DNA of 64,000 bases from an uncultured Prevotella sp. (GTDB lineage: Bacteria; Bacteroidota; Bacteroidia; Bacteroidales; Bacteroidaceae), in the NCBI GenBank assembly GCA_900320905.1, contig ONTZ01000029.1, positions 1 through 64,000 of the forward strand, read 5' to 3'. Shown here one piece after another: positions 54,630-63,618 of the stretch (within the stretch, counting starts at the first letter, position 1; the number at the start of each line of letters is the position of its first letter). The notes below the pieces were generated by a model. The model saw nothing but the letters and a program-made list of their open reading frames with translations. It was not told where the DNA came from and made no database searches. The position numbers and the translations under genes are program-made.

Positions 54630-54845
54630 CGTTTAAATTCGCGGGGTCCTAAAGAAAGTTAAAAACGTTAAATCTTTATCTTTTTCTCCATCCATAGAAT
54701 CCACGTCATCACTTTTCTATCGTTTAGCACGCAATTCGTTATGATTCAGCGACTTGCAAATACTGCGGTTGTAGAAATCTTACCACCATAACTATTCCAA
54801 GTAGTCTGTCTCTTATCTCGGATTGTTCTTTTTACTATTTGCAAC
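54630..54845. other. Spacer, no gene seen
   Basis: AT-rich, with GAAAGTTAAAAACGTTAA near 54655. No ORF, hairpin or promoter that I would support. Confidence 0.5.
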
Positions 54846-55205
54846 CTTACTTCCGTTTATATAAAGGATTTGGCAGCATGGTGTAATATCAATTTCAAAG
54901 ATGTATCTTCTAATCCTCTATATTATGCAGGACATTTGTTCTTAAACGGATCTGAAATTAAAGATTTGGTTATCCCCAATAGTGTTGCAAGCATAAATAA
55001 CTTTTCTTTTGCTGGATGTTATAACTTTACCTCCATAACGATACCCGAGGGCGTGACGAATATTGGAGATCTTTCTTTCGAGGGCTGTAGTGGTCTGACC
55101 TCCGTGACCATCCCCAACAGCGTGACCTCCATCGGCGAAAGTGCTTTCTCTTGGTGTTCCAAATTGTCATCATTAATAATATGTGTATGGGGTCGGAGAA
55201 TGTGA
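54846..55205 (+). pseudogene. BspA-type leucine-rich repeat protein fragment
   Basis: The fragment opens in frame before its nominal TTG start: LTSVYIKDLAAWCNINFKDV, then NPLYYAGHLFLNGSEIKDLV, IPNSVASINNFSFAGCYN and two LTSVTIP-type LRR_5 repeats, ending in frame-shifted CVWGRRM. BspA proteins are surface adhesins with many such repeats and a signal peptide; both ends are missing here. It is a remnant. Confidence 0.75.
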
Positions 55206-55277
55206 TCATTTTCTCCGGCCCTCTTCTATGCGACCCATAAATTATGCTTAACGTTTGGTGGTATCTGGAAAAAATGT

Positions 55278-55285
55278 TACCTTTG
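55278..55285 (+). promoter_or_regulatory. -7 promoter element of the toxin-domain gene
   Basis: TACCTTTG, 21 bases before the ATG at 55307. Confidence 0.6.
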
Positions 55286-55306
55286 CAGGCAGTTTATGAA
55301 AAAACA

Positions 55307-55927
55307 ATGATAGAAGAACCATTCAACGAATACGAAATATTTGAAGAAGAGGACGGCTTAACACTAAAAGTGGAGAGTTGTTCTTGGCGTGGCATCGATA
55401 TTGAATTACAAGAACTGCATTATGTGCACGGGGCAAGTTTCGTTAAGCAACTGAAACTGATTACTGACTATGGCGAGTTCCATCCCGTAGAGGGAGAAAC
55501 GAATATCTTCAGTACTGGTGGCGAACGAAGCGAAGACTATAACAATCAGTTAAATGCAGCACGAAAGGCAGTAGTGCAAGGATATAAAGTGTACATCCTG
55601 CCAAATCCAAAAGGTATCAGAACAGCAGATTTTATCTTTGAACGCAAAGGGGTATATAAGTCGTTCGACTTGAAAACTATAAGTGGAAAGAACTCTATAG
55701 ATAATCGTTTGACAGAATCTATAGGACAAACAAATCGGGTTCTACTTAATCTAACCACAGATTATAATCCAAGTACTTTGGCTCGTAATATAAAACACTA
55801 TTTTGAATCAAATTCTAATGCTATAGAAGTTCTTATTTTCAAAGGAAAGAAACAATTGTCAGTTACTAGAAAAAGTTTAGAAGATAATCATTTCTTCCAA
55901 ACATTTGTACGTCGTTATACCAGGTAA
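55307..55927 (+). CDS. CdiA-type (BECR-fold) nuclease toxin domain, stand-alone
   Basis: 206 residues from ATG 55307; the upstream part of the frame precedes the promoter. The C-terminal ~130 residues resemble the nuclease domain of CdiA/contact-dependent toxins: ERSEDYNNQLNAARKAVVQGYKVYILP, then IRTADFIFERKGVYKSFDLKTISG and SIGQTNRVLLNL. No secretion signal, delivery module or immunity gene is adjacent, so it may be a cytoplasmic orphan or a detached C-terminus. The N-terminal ~75 residues are unassigned. Followed by a strong terminator. Confidence 0.6.
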   Translation: MIEEPFNEYEIFEEEDGLTLKVESCSWRGIDIELQELHYVHGASFVKQLKLITDYGEFHPVEGETNIFSTGGERSEDYNNQLNAARKAVVQGYKVYILPNPKGIRTADFIFERKGVYKSFDLKTISGKNSIDNRLTESIGQTNRVLLNLTTDYNPSTLARNIKHYFESNSNAIEVLIFKGKKQLSVTRKSLEDNHFFQTFVRRYTR

Positions 55928-55940
55928 TGAAACGAAAAAA

Positions 55941-55967
55941 AAGAGTCACCTTGTAGTGACTCTTTTT
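55941..55967 (+). terminator. Rho-independent terminator
   Basis: AAGAGTCAC (55941-55949) and GTGACTCTT (55956-55964) form a stem with loop CTTGTA, followed by TTT. Confidence 0.85.
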
Positions 55968-56110
55968 ATAAATGGAGTAGTGTCGATGAAGTCTTGCTCC
56001 CTCGCGGGATTCTGCCCGGATAGTCAAAACTTTCGTTCTGACGGTGCAAAGATAGAAAGATTTTTCGAAAGTTCCAAATTTTTCTGGGGAAATGTTCACC
56101 TTGTGCGTTA

Positions 56111-56219
56111 ATTACTAATAATAGCCGCAGAATTACTAATAATGAAAGTTAAAGAATCGCTGATTTTGAAAGATTTGCGATTACTAAGACTTTAGATTTT
56201 TAAAAACTTAGTAATTTTG
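56111..56219 (+). promoter_or_regulatory. Promoter and candidate BlaI operators
   Basis: The -7 element TAATTTTG is at 56212-56219. The half-site ATTACTAA occurs at 56111-56118, 56132-56139 and 56180-56187, and its inverse CTTAGTAAT at 56207-56215 overlaps the -7 element. The pair 56180 and 56207 forms an inverted repeat that could be the repressor site. Confidence 0.55.
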
Positions 56220-56248
56220 CGACAGTCAAGCATTAAAGACAAATTGGT

Positions 56249-56614
56249 ATGAAGCAACAGACATTGACCAAAGGTGAGATGCAGGTGATGAATGTCCTGT
56301 GGGAATTGCAGAAAGGGGCATGCGTCAACGATATCCTGACGCATTATCCAGAGCCCAAGCCTGCCTACACCACCATCGCCACCTTCCTGAAGATCCTGAC
56401 ACAGAAAGGATTTGTGGAGCATAAGAAAGGGACAGGCAAATTGCTCATCTATACACCCCTTATCACCAAAGAGAAATATCGCCGTCAGGTGATGGAGGAG
56501 GTGAAGGACGATTTCTTCGGGAATAGTTTCAAGTCGATGTTCAGTTTCTTCGTGAAGGAAGAGCATCTGACAGCTGAGGAGATTAAGGAACTGATGAAGG
56601 AGATTGGGTTGTAG
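56249..56614 (+). CDS. BlaI/MecI/CopY family repressor
   Basis: 121 residues with a winged helix: LTKGEMQVMNVLWELQKGACVNDIL then PAYTTIATFLKILTQKGFVEH. The family represses its operon and is inactivated by cleavage by the membrane protease encoded next door. The C-terminal dimerisation helices are present. Inverted ATTACTAA/TTAGTAAT motifs upstream are candidate operators. The next gene begins after ~28 bases of heptanucleotide repeats. No beta-lactamase gene is adjacent, so the signal is probably not a beta-lactam. Confidence 0.9.
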   Translation: MKQQTLTKGEMQVMNVLWELQKGACVNDILTHYPEPKPAYTTIATFLKILTQKGFVEHKKGTGKLLIYTPLITKEKYRRQVMEEVKDDFFGNSFKSMFSFFVKEEHLTAEEIKELMKEIGL

Positions 56615-56640
56615 TTTATAGTTTAAAGTTTATAGTTTAT
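56613..56640. repeat. Heptanucleotide tandem repeat
   Basis: Units AGTTTAT, AGTTTAA, AGTTTAT and AGTTTAT fill the spacer between the repressor and the BlaR-like gene. Confidence 0.8.
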
Positions 56641-56642
56641 AG

Positions 56643-58046
56643 ATGATTACCTTGTTCATATATAGTATCAAGTCGGCTTTAGTGCTTGCACTGCTTTATC
56701 TGCCTTACACACTGATGCTGCGACAGGAGAGTTTCTTCCGCATGAATCGTATCACATTGCTTACGATTCTCATGCTGGCTCTGGTTCTCCCGATGGTAGA
56801 CATCCCCTCGTTGGCAACTTCTGAACAGCCCATAGTCTATGAGATGCAGCATCGTATCTTGTCAATGACACAGGAAGCCGAAACGACCTCGATGTCATTG
56901 GCTGCAACGACCCGGACTTTTTCATGGTTAGGCGTTCTCACGCTTGTATATATATTAGGTGTAGTTTTGGCGCTTAGTATCCGTCTCTGGCAATTGTTCA
57001 GGATTGGCCAGATTATTCGTGGCGGTTGTCTGTGGACGGACAAGAACGGAAAAGCAACTATCTATTGTCATATCGATGATGTGGCACCTTTTAGTTGGAT
57101 GCGGAGTATTGTCATCAGCGAGAGTGACTACAAGCCTTATGGCCGTGAGATACTACTGCATGAGAAAGCCCATATTCTCAACCGTCACTCCTTCGATATT
57201 CTGCTGCTTACTTTTGTCGAGGCTTTGCAATGGTGGAATCCCATTGCCTATCTGCTGGGGCGTAGTCTTCGCGATGTCCATGAATATGAGGCCGATGACT
57301 ATGTGCTGCATCAAGGCATTTCATTGCACAACTATCAGGCGCTCCTTGTGAAGAAGGCTTTGGCAAATACATCCTACGCTTTTGCCAACAACTTCAACCA
57401 CAGCCTCATCAAGAAGCGCATCTATATGATGAACCATCCCAAGTCGAATCCTTGGCTTCGTAGCAAGGTGCTCTATATCCTGCCTGTGACACTCGTTGTA
57501 TTGACAACTTTTGCAACGCCTAAGTTGAACGAAAAGGTAGAGGAAATCGTGGAGAGAGCCGGGAAGGCAGCGGAAATGCCGAAACCAAGCCCACAGCCCG
57601 AACAACAACCAGAAAGTATTGCAACACCCGTTGTAGCCGATTTGCCATCCGCTGAGCCTGAGGAGAAACAGGGTGTCGAGGAAGAGTCCACAGATATTCT
57701 TTCTTCCGAGGACTATGTTAACGATGTCTATGGCGACGAATATAATAATCTAACCCAACCCCCAGAGTTTCCTGGTGGTATGTCAGCCTTGCGGGCTTTT
57801 GTGCAACTGCATGTGGCTCAGGTTTTAGAGGATGATGCTTCTGTGGCTGGCAAAAGGGCCTATGTGCAGTTCCGTATCAAAAAAGACGGAACGATTGACA
57901 ACATCGGACTGGTCCGTGGCGACAGAGAGGCATACCATGAGGCTGCCAAAATCGTAGAACAGATGCCTAAGTGGATTCCTGCCCGACGTTTTGGTGACCT
58001 TGAAGATGCTCATTTTGTGCTGGCCGTTGATTTCAATAATGACTAA
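56643..58046 (+). CDS. BlaR1-like M56 membrane metallopeptidase with TonB-like C-terminus
   Basis: 467 residues. N-terminal membrane segments (ALVLALLYLPYTLML, ITLLTILMLALVLPMV, VLTLVYILGVVLALSI) are followed by the zinc protease motif HEKAH (EILLHEKAHILNRHS) and the third ligand in HEYEADDY. After another membrane helix (YILPVTLVVLTTFA) the periplasmic part contains an acidic/Pro linker and a TonB-C-like domain (PEFPGGMSALRAF, VQFRIKKDGTIDNIGLV). It should sense an envelope signal and cleave the BlaI repressor. No penicillin-binding domain is present, unlike classic BlaR1. Confidence 0.87.
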   Translation: MITLFIYSIKSALVLALLYLPYTLMLRQESFFRMNRITLLTILMLALVLPMVDIPSLATSEQPIVYEMQHRILSMTQEAETTSMSLAATTRTFSWLGVLTLVYILGVVLALSIRLWQLFRIGQIIRGGCLWTDKNGKATIYCHIDDVAPFSWMRSIVISESDYKPYGREILLHEKAHILNRHSFDILLLTFVEALQWWNPIAYLLGRSLRDVHEYEADDYVLHQGISLHNYQALLVKKALANTSYAFANNFNHSLIKKRIYMMNHPKSNPWLRSKVLYILPVTLVVLTTFATPKLNEKVEEIVERAGKAAEMPKPSPQPEQQPESIATPVVADLPSAEPEEKQGVEEESTDILSSEDYVNDVYGDEYNNLTQPPEFPGGMSALRAFVQLHVAQVLEDDASVAGKRAYVQFRIKKDGTIDNIGLVRGDREAYHEAAKIVEQMPKWIPARRFGDLEDAHFVLAVDFNND

Positions 58047-58056
58047 ACAAAAAACG

Positions 58057-60141
58057 ATGATGAAAAAGCAACTGCTTATATTAATAGCGATGGCCGCAGC
58101 CATCTGTCAGGCTTCGGCCTCAGAGCGCACCATAGTAAAACCAGAAAGCATATACCAAAATATGCTCACCTGCCTGCGGACAGACTCCGTCATCATGAAT
58201 GATACGGCAACCGTATTCTGTCTTCATATCGCAAGAAGGGATGAGAACGCCATCTTTTTTAGTCACGAGACCTGTCTGAGAGACATGAAAGGCCGCACCT
58301 ATGTCCTCCGTCAAATGATCTCAGATGATACTATTCATCCAGACGAACCAAGGACTTTTGAGGATATTGGGAAAAATGGATTTGATGTACAATTCGTATT
58401 CCCCCCATTACCAGTAGATGTGACGGAAGTTGATATGATTGATCCTCAGTTTTACAATCAAGGCATATTTGGCATCCGTCTTGATGGAAATCCGCTGCCC
58501 CCATTTCAGTTGCCAAAAGATGTAGAGGGACGGCTGAAGGAGATTATGGCCGTACAAGACACCCTGCCTAAGGTAGATTATCGTTTTGGATGGGCTACCA
58601 TCAAAGGCCGTCTGATGGACTATAGGCCTGGTATGTGTAGTCAGATCACGCTTGTGTTTCGTCATCCAAGTTCATCACCTCATCAGGTTGGTGATACACT
58701 ATGTGGACAGGTATCGCCTACAGGCAACTTCACCTTCCGACTGCCAGTTGCCCATATTACACCTATCTCACTGACATTTGAACCTCAGAAAAAAGGTGTT
58801 GGGATTGCTTATGTAGGGCCAGACACGGAGACTGAAGTGTATTTCAACATGCGCGAGATAAACTATCGGTATATGTATAATAAGCCCAATAGCAACACCA
58901 TACTCTATGTAACGAGGGGTCCGTTGGCGCAACTGGCTAATGAACTGAACGAGCATTTTTTCTATTATCATGTAGATTTCAACGAGAAATACTTCAAGAG
59001 CATCTATACGGACGGAGAAGAGTGGGAACATGAAAAGGCCGTTCGGGCAATGCTGCCTACCAAACAACTGGAACTGCGGATGGCCGAACTCGACACGATG
59101 AAGGTTGAAGAACAATGGTCGCCAGCCATGAAGGAACTGGTCAGACTATGCTGGCAGATACAAACTTTTAGGCGAGTATCGACGACCCCACCAAGAGAAC
59201 TGAATAACGCGGCCAATGTAACCGGCTTGCCGCTTGCTACCGAAGGGACGCAAGAATCCTCCATAGCCAAAGAGAAACTGATTGCCTGGCAGCGCGATGC
59301 AGTAGTTGCGGAACTGGATGCTTTCGAGCGACTCATTAAAGACCCTAAGATGGTCTATTGTCCAGAAATAAGTGATTTTATAGATTTCAATATCGATATC
59401 GGTACACTCCTAACGGATTTTATTGCCCGTGAGAAAACCGTTTGGAAATTGCGGGATCAGATGAGCAATGAGTTCAGGCTGCTTGATATTGATGAGATTG
59501 CCGAAACGTTGGCCAATCTGCCTCCCGCCTATCGACAATTATTGCTGGCGTGGCAGAACATCTACCGTGAGGAATTTAACAGATTGGATGGGAAAGAAAT
59601 CGTTGGTGACACCTTGCAGGACATTCCTGACTCATTGGTCTTCCAGACGCTGTGTGAGCGTTATCGTGGGCATACTATCTTTGTCCGTTTTTGGCGAGGG
59701 GTTGACCCGACGTTATTGAATCATGTAATTTTACCATTACAACGTGAACTGGCTGACCTTGATATCGTTTGGGTGAATGTCTTTAATAGCGATCTGAACC
59801 TGAAGTCCAAGTATGCCGGATGGGAAAATGCTAACTGGCTGCGCTATTTTACGAAATTGCAAGGCGAACATTATTATTACAACATGACAAGCCGCATGGA
59901 CTGGATTAAGGATTTCAACAAAACCATGGGCATCACCCAATCCACAGATGCTTATTGTATCGTATCACCTGCCGGCAGAATCGTCCGCAACAGTGATTCT
60001 AAGCCTGTACCGATCTGGTGGATGAACAATGAAGACTATCTCGGCATCCGCCAATGCCTCCTCCAGACTGCCTTTCCTCTACGCGCGCGTGTACTAGGGA
60101 AAGCGAAAAACAACCCGCTCATCCCGCCTATCCCACACTGA
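58057..60141 (+). CDS. Exported protein with thioredoxin-like C-terminus lacking CxxC
   Basis: About 695 residues; the ATG at 58057 gives signal peptide MMKKQLLILIAMAAAICQASA, and an ATG at 58039 overlapping the previous stop is possible. The last ~180 residues look like a TlpA/thioredoxin-fold domain (RYRGHTIFVRFWRGVDPTLLNHVILPLQRELADLDIVWVNV), but the CxxC redox motif is replaced by RGVD. The extreme C-terminus NPLIPPIPH is encoded by the palindrome that follows. Likely the third gene of the BlaI/BlaR-like operon and its regulated target; no family beyond that. Confidence 0.65.
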   Translation: MMKKQLLILIAMAAAICQASASERTIVKPESIYQNMLTCLRTDSVIMNDTATVFCLHIARRDENAIFFSHETCLRDMKGRTYVLRQMISDDTIHPDEPRTFEDIGKNGFDVQFVFPPLPVDVTEVDMIDPQFYNQGIFGIRLDGNPLPPFQLPKDVEGRLKEIMAVQDTLPKVDYRFGWATIKGRLMDYRPGMCSQITLVFRHPSSSPHQVGDTLCGQVSPTGNFTFRLPVAHITPISLTFEPQKKGVGIAYVGPDTETEVYFNMREINYRYMYNKPNSNTILYVTRGPLAQLANELNEHFFYYHVDFNEKYFKSIYTDGEEWEHEKAVRAMLPTKQLELRMAELDTMKVEEQWSPAMKELVRLCWQIQTFRRVSTTPPRELNNAANVTGLPLATEGTQESSIAKEKLIAWQRDAVVAELDAFERLIKDPKMVYCPEISDFIDFNIDIGTLLTDFIAREKTVWKLRDQMSNEFRLLDIDEIAETLANLPPAYRQLLLAWQNIYREEFNRLDGKEIVGDTLQDIPDSLVFQTLCERYRGHTIFVRFWRGVDPTLLNHVILPLQRELADLDIVWVNVFNSDLNLKSKYAGWENANWLRYFTKLQGEHYYYNMTSRMDWIKDFNKTMGITQSTDAYCIVSPAGRIVRNSDSKPVPIWWMNNEDYLGIRQCLLQTAFPLRARVLGKAKNNPLIPPIPH

Positions 60142-60185
60142 AAATTTAAATCTGACGTGTGGGACAGGCGGGATAGGTGGGATGA
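60119..60185. repeat. Small palindrome with AT centre (third of three)
   Basis: TCATCCCGCCTATCCCACAC (60119-60138) pairs with GTGTGGGACAGGCGGGATAG and GTGGGATGA (60157-60185). The arms hold three ~9-bp units of the GGCGGGATA type. The left arm codes the last residues of the preceding gene. Confidence 0.75.
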
Positions 60186-60427
60186 TTTTGGCATAAGACA
60201 AGTATACGCGCGTTCGTGAAAAAACATGTTTATTGTCCCAGCACTTGGGATTTTCCTATCGACGGTACTTATGCGTCGTAACGACCGTCGTAATTTTTCT
60301 ATTGACGGTCCAAAATTTTCTATTAACGGTACAAGGATCAAAGGGAATGGTTTTTGATCCCCTTACGAACTTCGCTTCCACATGTGAAAAATGTGAAACG
60401 TGTTTTTGTAACGATATTTGTACGTTT
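60186..60427. repeat. Spacer with direct repeats and a hairpin
   Basis: Three related blocks, TTTTCCTATCGACGGTAC, TTTTTCTATTGACGGTCC and TTTTCTATTAACGGTAC, occur between 60253 and 60332. GGATCAAA (60336-60343) pairs with TTTGATCC (~60352-60359), giving a hairpin whose TTTTTGATCCCC resembles the REP at 1520. No gene. Confidence 0.6.
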
Positions 60428-61120
60428 CTATGCTGAAACGATTCTATTGTACTGTTCCAGCAGCCAGGCCTTCTGCTCGGGGATGGTCATGTCGGAGTTG
60501 TCGAGGAGGATGGCATCGTCCGCCTGGCGCAGAGGCGACTCCTCGCGGTGGGAGTCGATATAGTCGCGCTCTTCGACATTCTTCAGGATGTCATCGAAGT
60601 CGGCGGGCATGCCCTTGGCCTTCAGTTCGTCGTAGCGGCGCTGCGCACGGACCTTGGCAGAGGCGGTGACAAAGACCTTCAGTTCGGCATCGGGGAAGAC
60701 CACGGTGCCGATGTCGCGTCCGTCCATGACGACACCCTTGTCCTTGCCCATCTGTTGCTGCTGAGCCACGAGGGCACGGCGCACGAAGCCGATGGCGGCA
60801 ATGGGACTGACGTGACTGCTCACCTCCAAGGAGCGTATCTCCTTCTCCACATACTCTCCGTTGAGATAGGTGTCGGGACGCCCTGTCTCAGGATTGAACT
60901 GGAAGGTGATGCGGATGTTGGGCATCTCCTGTTCCAGGGCTTCTGTCTTCACACTGCCGTCATCCTCGAAGAGACCCTTGCGCAGGGCATAGAGGGTGAC
61001 GCTACGGTACATGGCACCGGTATCGACATAGACGTAGCCGATTTCACGGGCCAGATCCTTGGCCATCGTGCTCTTTCCGCACGAACTGTGGCCGTCGATG
61101 GCTATGGTAATCTTTTTCAT
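60428..61120 (-). CDS. cmk: Cytidylate kinase
   Basis: Phosphorylates CMP and dCMP with ATP; cytoplasmic. 230 residues, normal length. P-loop GHSSCGKST (~10-18), [12 protein letters not shown], the CMP-binding [47 protein letters not shown] and RRYDEL segments are all present. Its start overlaps the stop of porQ by 4 bases (ATGA), so it is the second gene of the porQ-cmk operon. Confidence 0.95.
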   Translation of the reverse strand: MKKITIAIDGHSSCGKSTMAKDLAREIGYVYVDTGAMYRSVTLYALRKGLFEDDGSVKTEALEQEMPNIRITFQFNPETGRPDTYLNGEYVEKEIRSLEVSSHVSPIAAIGFVRRALVAQQQQMGKDKGVVMDGRDIGTVVFPDAELKVFVTASAKVRAQRRYDELKAKGMPADFDDILKNVEERDYIDSHREESPLRQADDAILLDNSDMTIPEQKAWLLEQYNRIVSA

Positions 61121-62061
61121 AAACTATATGATGCGTTGAACAACAGGCTGTAGGCCGATACGTGGTATTTGCCATAGCCGATGTGTAGTTTGAAACGTTG
61201 CAGGGAGATGCCGGCACCGAGGGAGAGACCCGCACCGTGGTTGCTCGAACCGTCGCCATCGGTGATCTTCATCTCGTGGGCACGGCGGAAATTATAGCCC
61301 GCTGCCAGGTAGATGGTCTCTGACAACAGCACGTCGGCACCTACGGCGAGGTGCTTGATAAAGCCCTGATCCCAGTCGTGCAGGCGGGAGAGGGTGGCGG
61401 AGAAACGGAAGGGGGAGTTGGTGAGGCGCTTGGTGACACCTACCTGTAGGTCGAAGGGGATCTTCTCGAACTCCTCGTCGTACGCCTTCACCTGTCCACC
61501 GAGGTTCTTGGCGGCGATGGCGATGCTCAAGTCGCCGATGGAGTCGGTATAGTTCAGGCCTAAATCCACGCCTACTGCCATCGAGTGATAGTCGGCGATG
61601 CTGGAAGTGATGAACTTAGCCGTGATACCGCCAGAGATCTTTTCGGTGAGGGCATAGGCAAACGAGCCCCCGATACAGATGTCCTTGGCGGAGAACTCGC
61701 CAATCTCGATATTGTCGTAGGTGGTCTGTTTCATCTTCCCGTAGTCTAAGTACTGGGCGGTCACACCCCACGAGGCTCTCTCACCGATGCCTTTCACGAA
61801 GGCAGCACTGGCTACTTTCGACCCTTCCATATAGGTCATATAGTTGAGGTTGATAGTCTTGTCAGTTACGAAGTTCAGCAGGGCGGGGTTGTGGAAGATG
61901 AGCGTGGCATCGTCATCGTTGAGGGAGATATTTTCTCCTCCTAATGCTGCCGCATGGGCACTCACCGGCAGACGGAGGAAGTTGTAGGCGGTCTCACTCT
62001 CCTGGGCATGTGTCAGAAGAGCGAAGAGGGCTGCTATGATAGTAAAAACTCCTTTTTTCAT
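61117..62061 (-). CDS. porQ: PorQ-like type IX secretion system protein
   Basis: 314 residues with signal peptide [20 protein letters not shown]. It is a beta-rich outer-membrane protein of the PorP/PorV-type fold: [36 protein letters not shown], then [19 protein letters not shown] and [17 protein letters not shown]. In Porphyromonas gingivalis PorQ belongs to the type IX system's attachment complex (knowledge). It starts the operon with cmk, with a -7 element at 62084-62091. Confidence 0.85.
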   Translation of the reverse strand: MKKGVFTIIAALFALLTHAQESETAYNFLRLPVSAHAAALGGENISLNDDDATLIFHNPALLNFVTDKTINLNYMTYMEGSKVASAAFVKGIGERASWGVTAQYLDYGKMKQTTYDNIEIGEFSAKDICIGGSFAYALTEKISGGITAKFITSSIADYHSMAVGVDLGLNYTDSIGDLSIAIAAKNLGGQVKAYDEEFEKIPFDLQVGVTKRLTNSPFRFSATLSRLHDWDQGFIKHLAVGADVLLSETIYLAAGYNFRRAHEMKITDGDGSSNHGAGLSLGAGISLQRFKLHIGYGKYHVSAYSLLFNASYSL

Positions 62062-62083
62062 CTAAAAAACGCTAATTCGGATG

Positions 62084-62091
62084 CAAAGATA
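62084..62091 (-). promoter_or_regulatory. -7 promoter element of porQ-cmk
   Basis: CAAAGATA, i.e. TATCTTTG on the - strand; 13 bases from the divergent element at 62104. Confidence 0.65.
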
Positions 62092-62103
62092 CGAATTATT
62101 TCT

Positions 62104-62111
62104 TAATTTTG
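62104..62111 (+). promoter_or_regulatory. -7 promoter element of tonB-tatD
   Basis: TAATTTTG, ~45 bases before the ATG at 62155. Confidence 0.6.
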
Positions 62112-62154
62112 CACGCTGAATACTTATTTAACGTAAGAATTGGCGTTTTATTAT

Positions 62155-62817
62155 ATGAACCCGACGACAAGATATCTCCTGGGACTGATCCTCGTCCTCG
62201 CCCTCTGTCTGGTGGCCTTGGAGTGGAACACCGACGGCACGGGGTGGTCTTTCTTCGACATGGCTGACGATGACTTGGAGGCGGAGATGGAACTGTCGCC
62301 CCTGCACCGTGAGGATGACGAGGTGCCGATGATGATTCCGCAGGAGCCGCAGGAGAAGATGCCACCCTCGCAGGAACTGAACCTCGTGGAGGAGGATGTG
62401 GAGATTGCGCCAGAGGTGCTGGAACCCGTTGCTCCCAAGGAAGAAGACCCTAAGGTAGAGGAGAAAGAGGAACTGCCGGAGGCGGTGGATATGTATGATG
62501 AGCCGTTGGACTTCCGTGTGGTGGAGGATTTGCCGCAGTTTCCTGGGGGAGCCGTCGAGTTTATGAAGTGGTTGACGAAGAATCTGAAATATCCCGCTGT
62601 GGCCCAGCAGCGCAAGGTGCAGGGCAGGGTGGTGGCGCAGTTTATCGTGAACCGAGACGGCTCGGTGTCGGATATCCAGGTGGTGGAGAAACTCTCTGCG
62701 GAGTGTGACCGTGAGGCGCTGCGTGTGCTCCGGATGATGCCGAAGTGGCAACCGGGTGTGATGGATGCCAAGCCCTGCCGGACGAAGGTCTGCATCCCGA
62801 TAGTCTTTAAGTTATGA
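62155..62817 (+). CDS. Energy transducer TonB family protein
   Basis: 220 residues from ATG 62155. One N-terminal membrane helix (RYLLGLILVLALCLVAL), an acidic, Pro/Glu-rich spacer (~40-125), and the TonB C-terminal domain: PQFPGGAVEFMKWLTKNLKYPAVAQQRKVQGRVV, then ALRVLRMMPKWQPG. It links the proton-motive-force machine ExbBD to outer membrane receptors; ExbBD are not in the window. It overlaps the tatD start by 4 bases. A TTG upstream (62140) is also in frame. Confidence 0.88.
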   Translation: MNPTTRYLLGLILVLALCLVALEWNTDGTGWSFFDMADDDLEAEMELSPLHREDDEVPMMIPQEPQEKMPPSQELNLVEEDVEIAPEVLEPVAPKEEDPKVEEKEELPEAVDMYDEPLDFRVVEDLPQFPGGAVEFMKWLTKNLKYPAVAQQRKVQGRVVAQFIVNRDGSVSDIQVVEKLSAECDREALRVLRMMPKWQPGVMDAKPCRTKVCIPIVFKL

Positions 62818-63599
62818 TACAGTATATCGATACACACTGCCATCTGGATGGCGAGGAGTTTGCGGAAGACCGCGAAGAGGTGGTTGCCCGTGCCAAGGCG
62901 GCGGGGGTGAGTGCCATCTTCCTGCCTGCCATCGATGTGAAGTCGTGCCAGACGGTCCTCGGCACCTGTGCCCAATATCCCGGTTATTGCCATCCGATGC
63001 TGGGGCTCCATCCAGAAGAAGTCCGCGCCGACTGGCAGGTACAACTGACGGAGATAAAAGCGTTGTTGTCAGGTATTTTTAATCCCCGACCCATCGCCAT
63101 CGGTGAGGTGGGGCTCGACTTCTATTGGAGTCGTGAGTTCGAACAGGAACAACTCCTTGCCTTTGAGGAACAGGTGCGGTGGTCTGTTGAGACCCGCCTG
63201 CCCTTGATGATCCATTGTCGCAAGGCTCAAAACGAGATGGTAAGTATATTAAAAAGGTACGTGAAAGATCTCCCCGGTGGCGTGTTCCACTGTTTTACCG
63301 GCAATGAACTGGAGGCCCGTGAACTGTTGCAGTTTGAGGGCTTCGTCTTAGGTATCGGCGGTGTGTCTACCTTCAAGAAGTCGCATCTGCCTGAAGTTCT
63401 GCCTGCCGTTGTGCCTCTTGACCGTATCGTGCTGGAGACGGATGCCCCCTATATGGCACCTGTGCCTCATCGTGGTCAGCGCAACGAACCAGCCTTCGTA
63501 TTTGAAGTACTCCGTAAACTCGCCGAGGCCTACGGTGTCAGCGAGGAAGAAGTAGCCCGCACCACGACAGATACTGCCAAGAGGGTTTTCTTTTGTTAA
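62814..63599 (+). CDS. TatD family metal-dependent hydrolase (DNase)
   Basis: 261 residues. Metal-binding motifs: YIDTHCHLDG at the N-terminus (HxH), GEVGLDFYW (E), PLMIHCRKA (H), GVFHCFTGN (H) and VLETDAPYM (D), in that order. TatD proteins are 3'-5' exonucleases acting in DNA repair or cell death (knowledge). The start overlaps the TonB gene stop as ATGA, so they share an mRNA. Confidence 0.93.
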   Translation: MIQYIDTHCHLDGEEFAEDREEVVARAKAAGVSAIFLPAIDVKSCQTVLGTCAQYPGYCHPMLGLHPEEVRADWQVQLTEIKALLSGIFNPRPIAIGEVGLDFYWSREFEQEQLLAFEEQVRWSVETRLPLMIHCRKAQNEMVSILKRYVKDLPGGVFHCFTGNELEARELLQFEGFVLGIGGVSTFKKSHLPEVLPAVVPLDRIVLETDAPYMAPVPHRGQRNEPAFVFEVLRKLAEAYGVSEEEVARTTTDTAKRVFFC

Positions 63600-63618
63600 A
63601 TATCCGTAAACAATTTAT

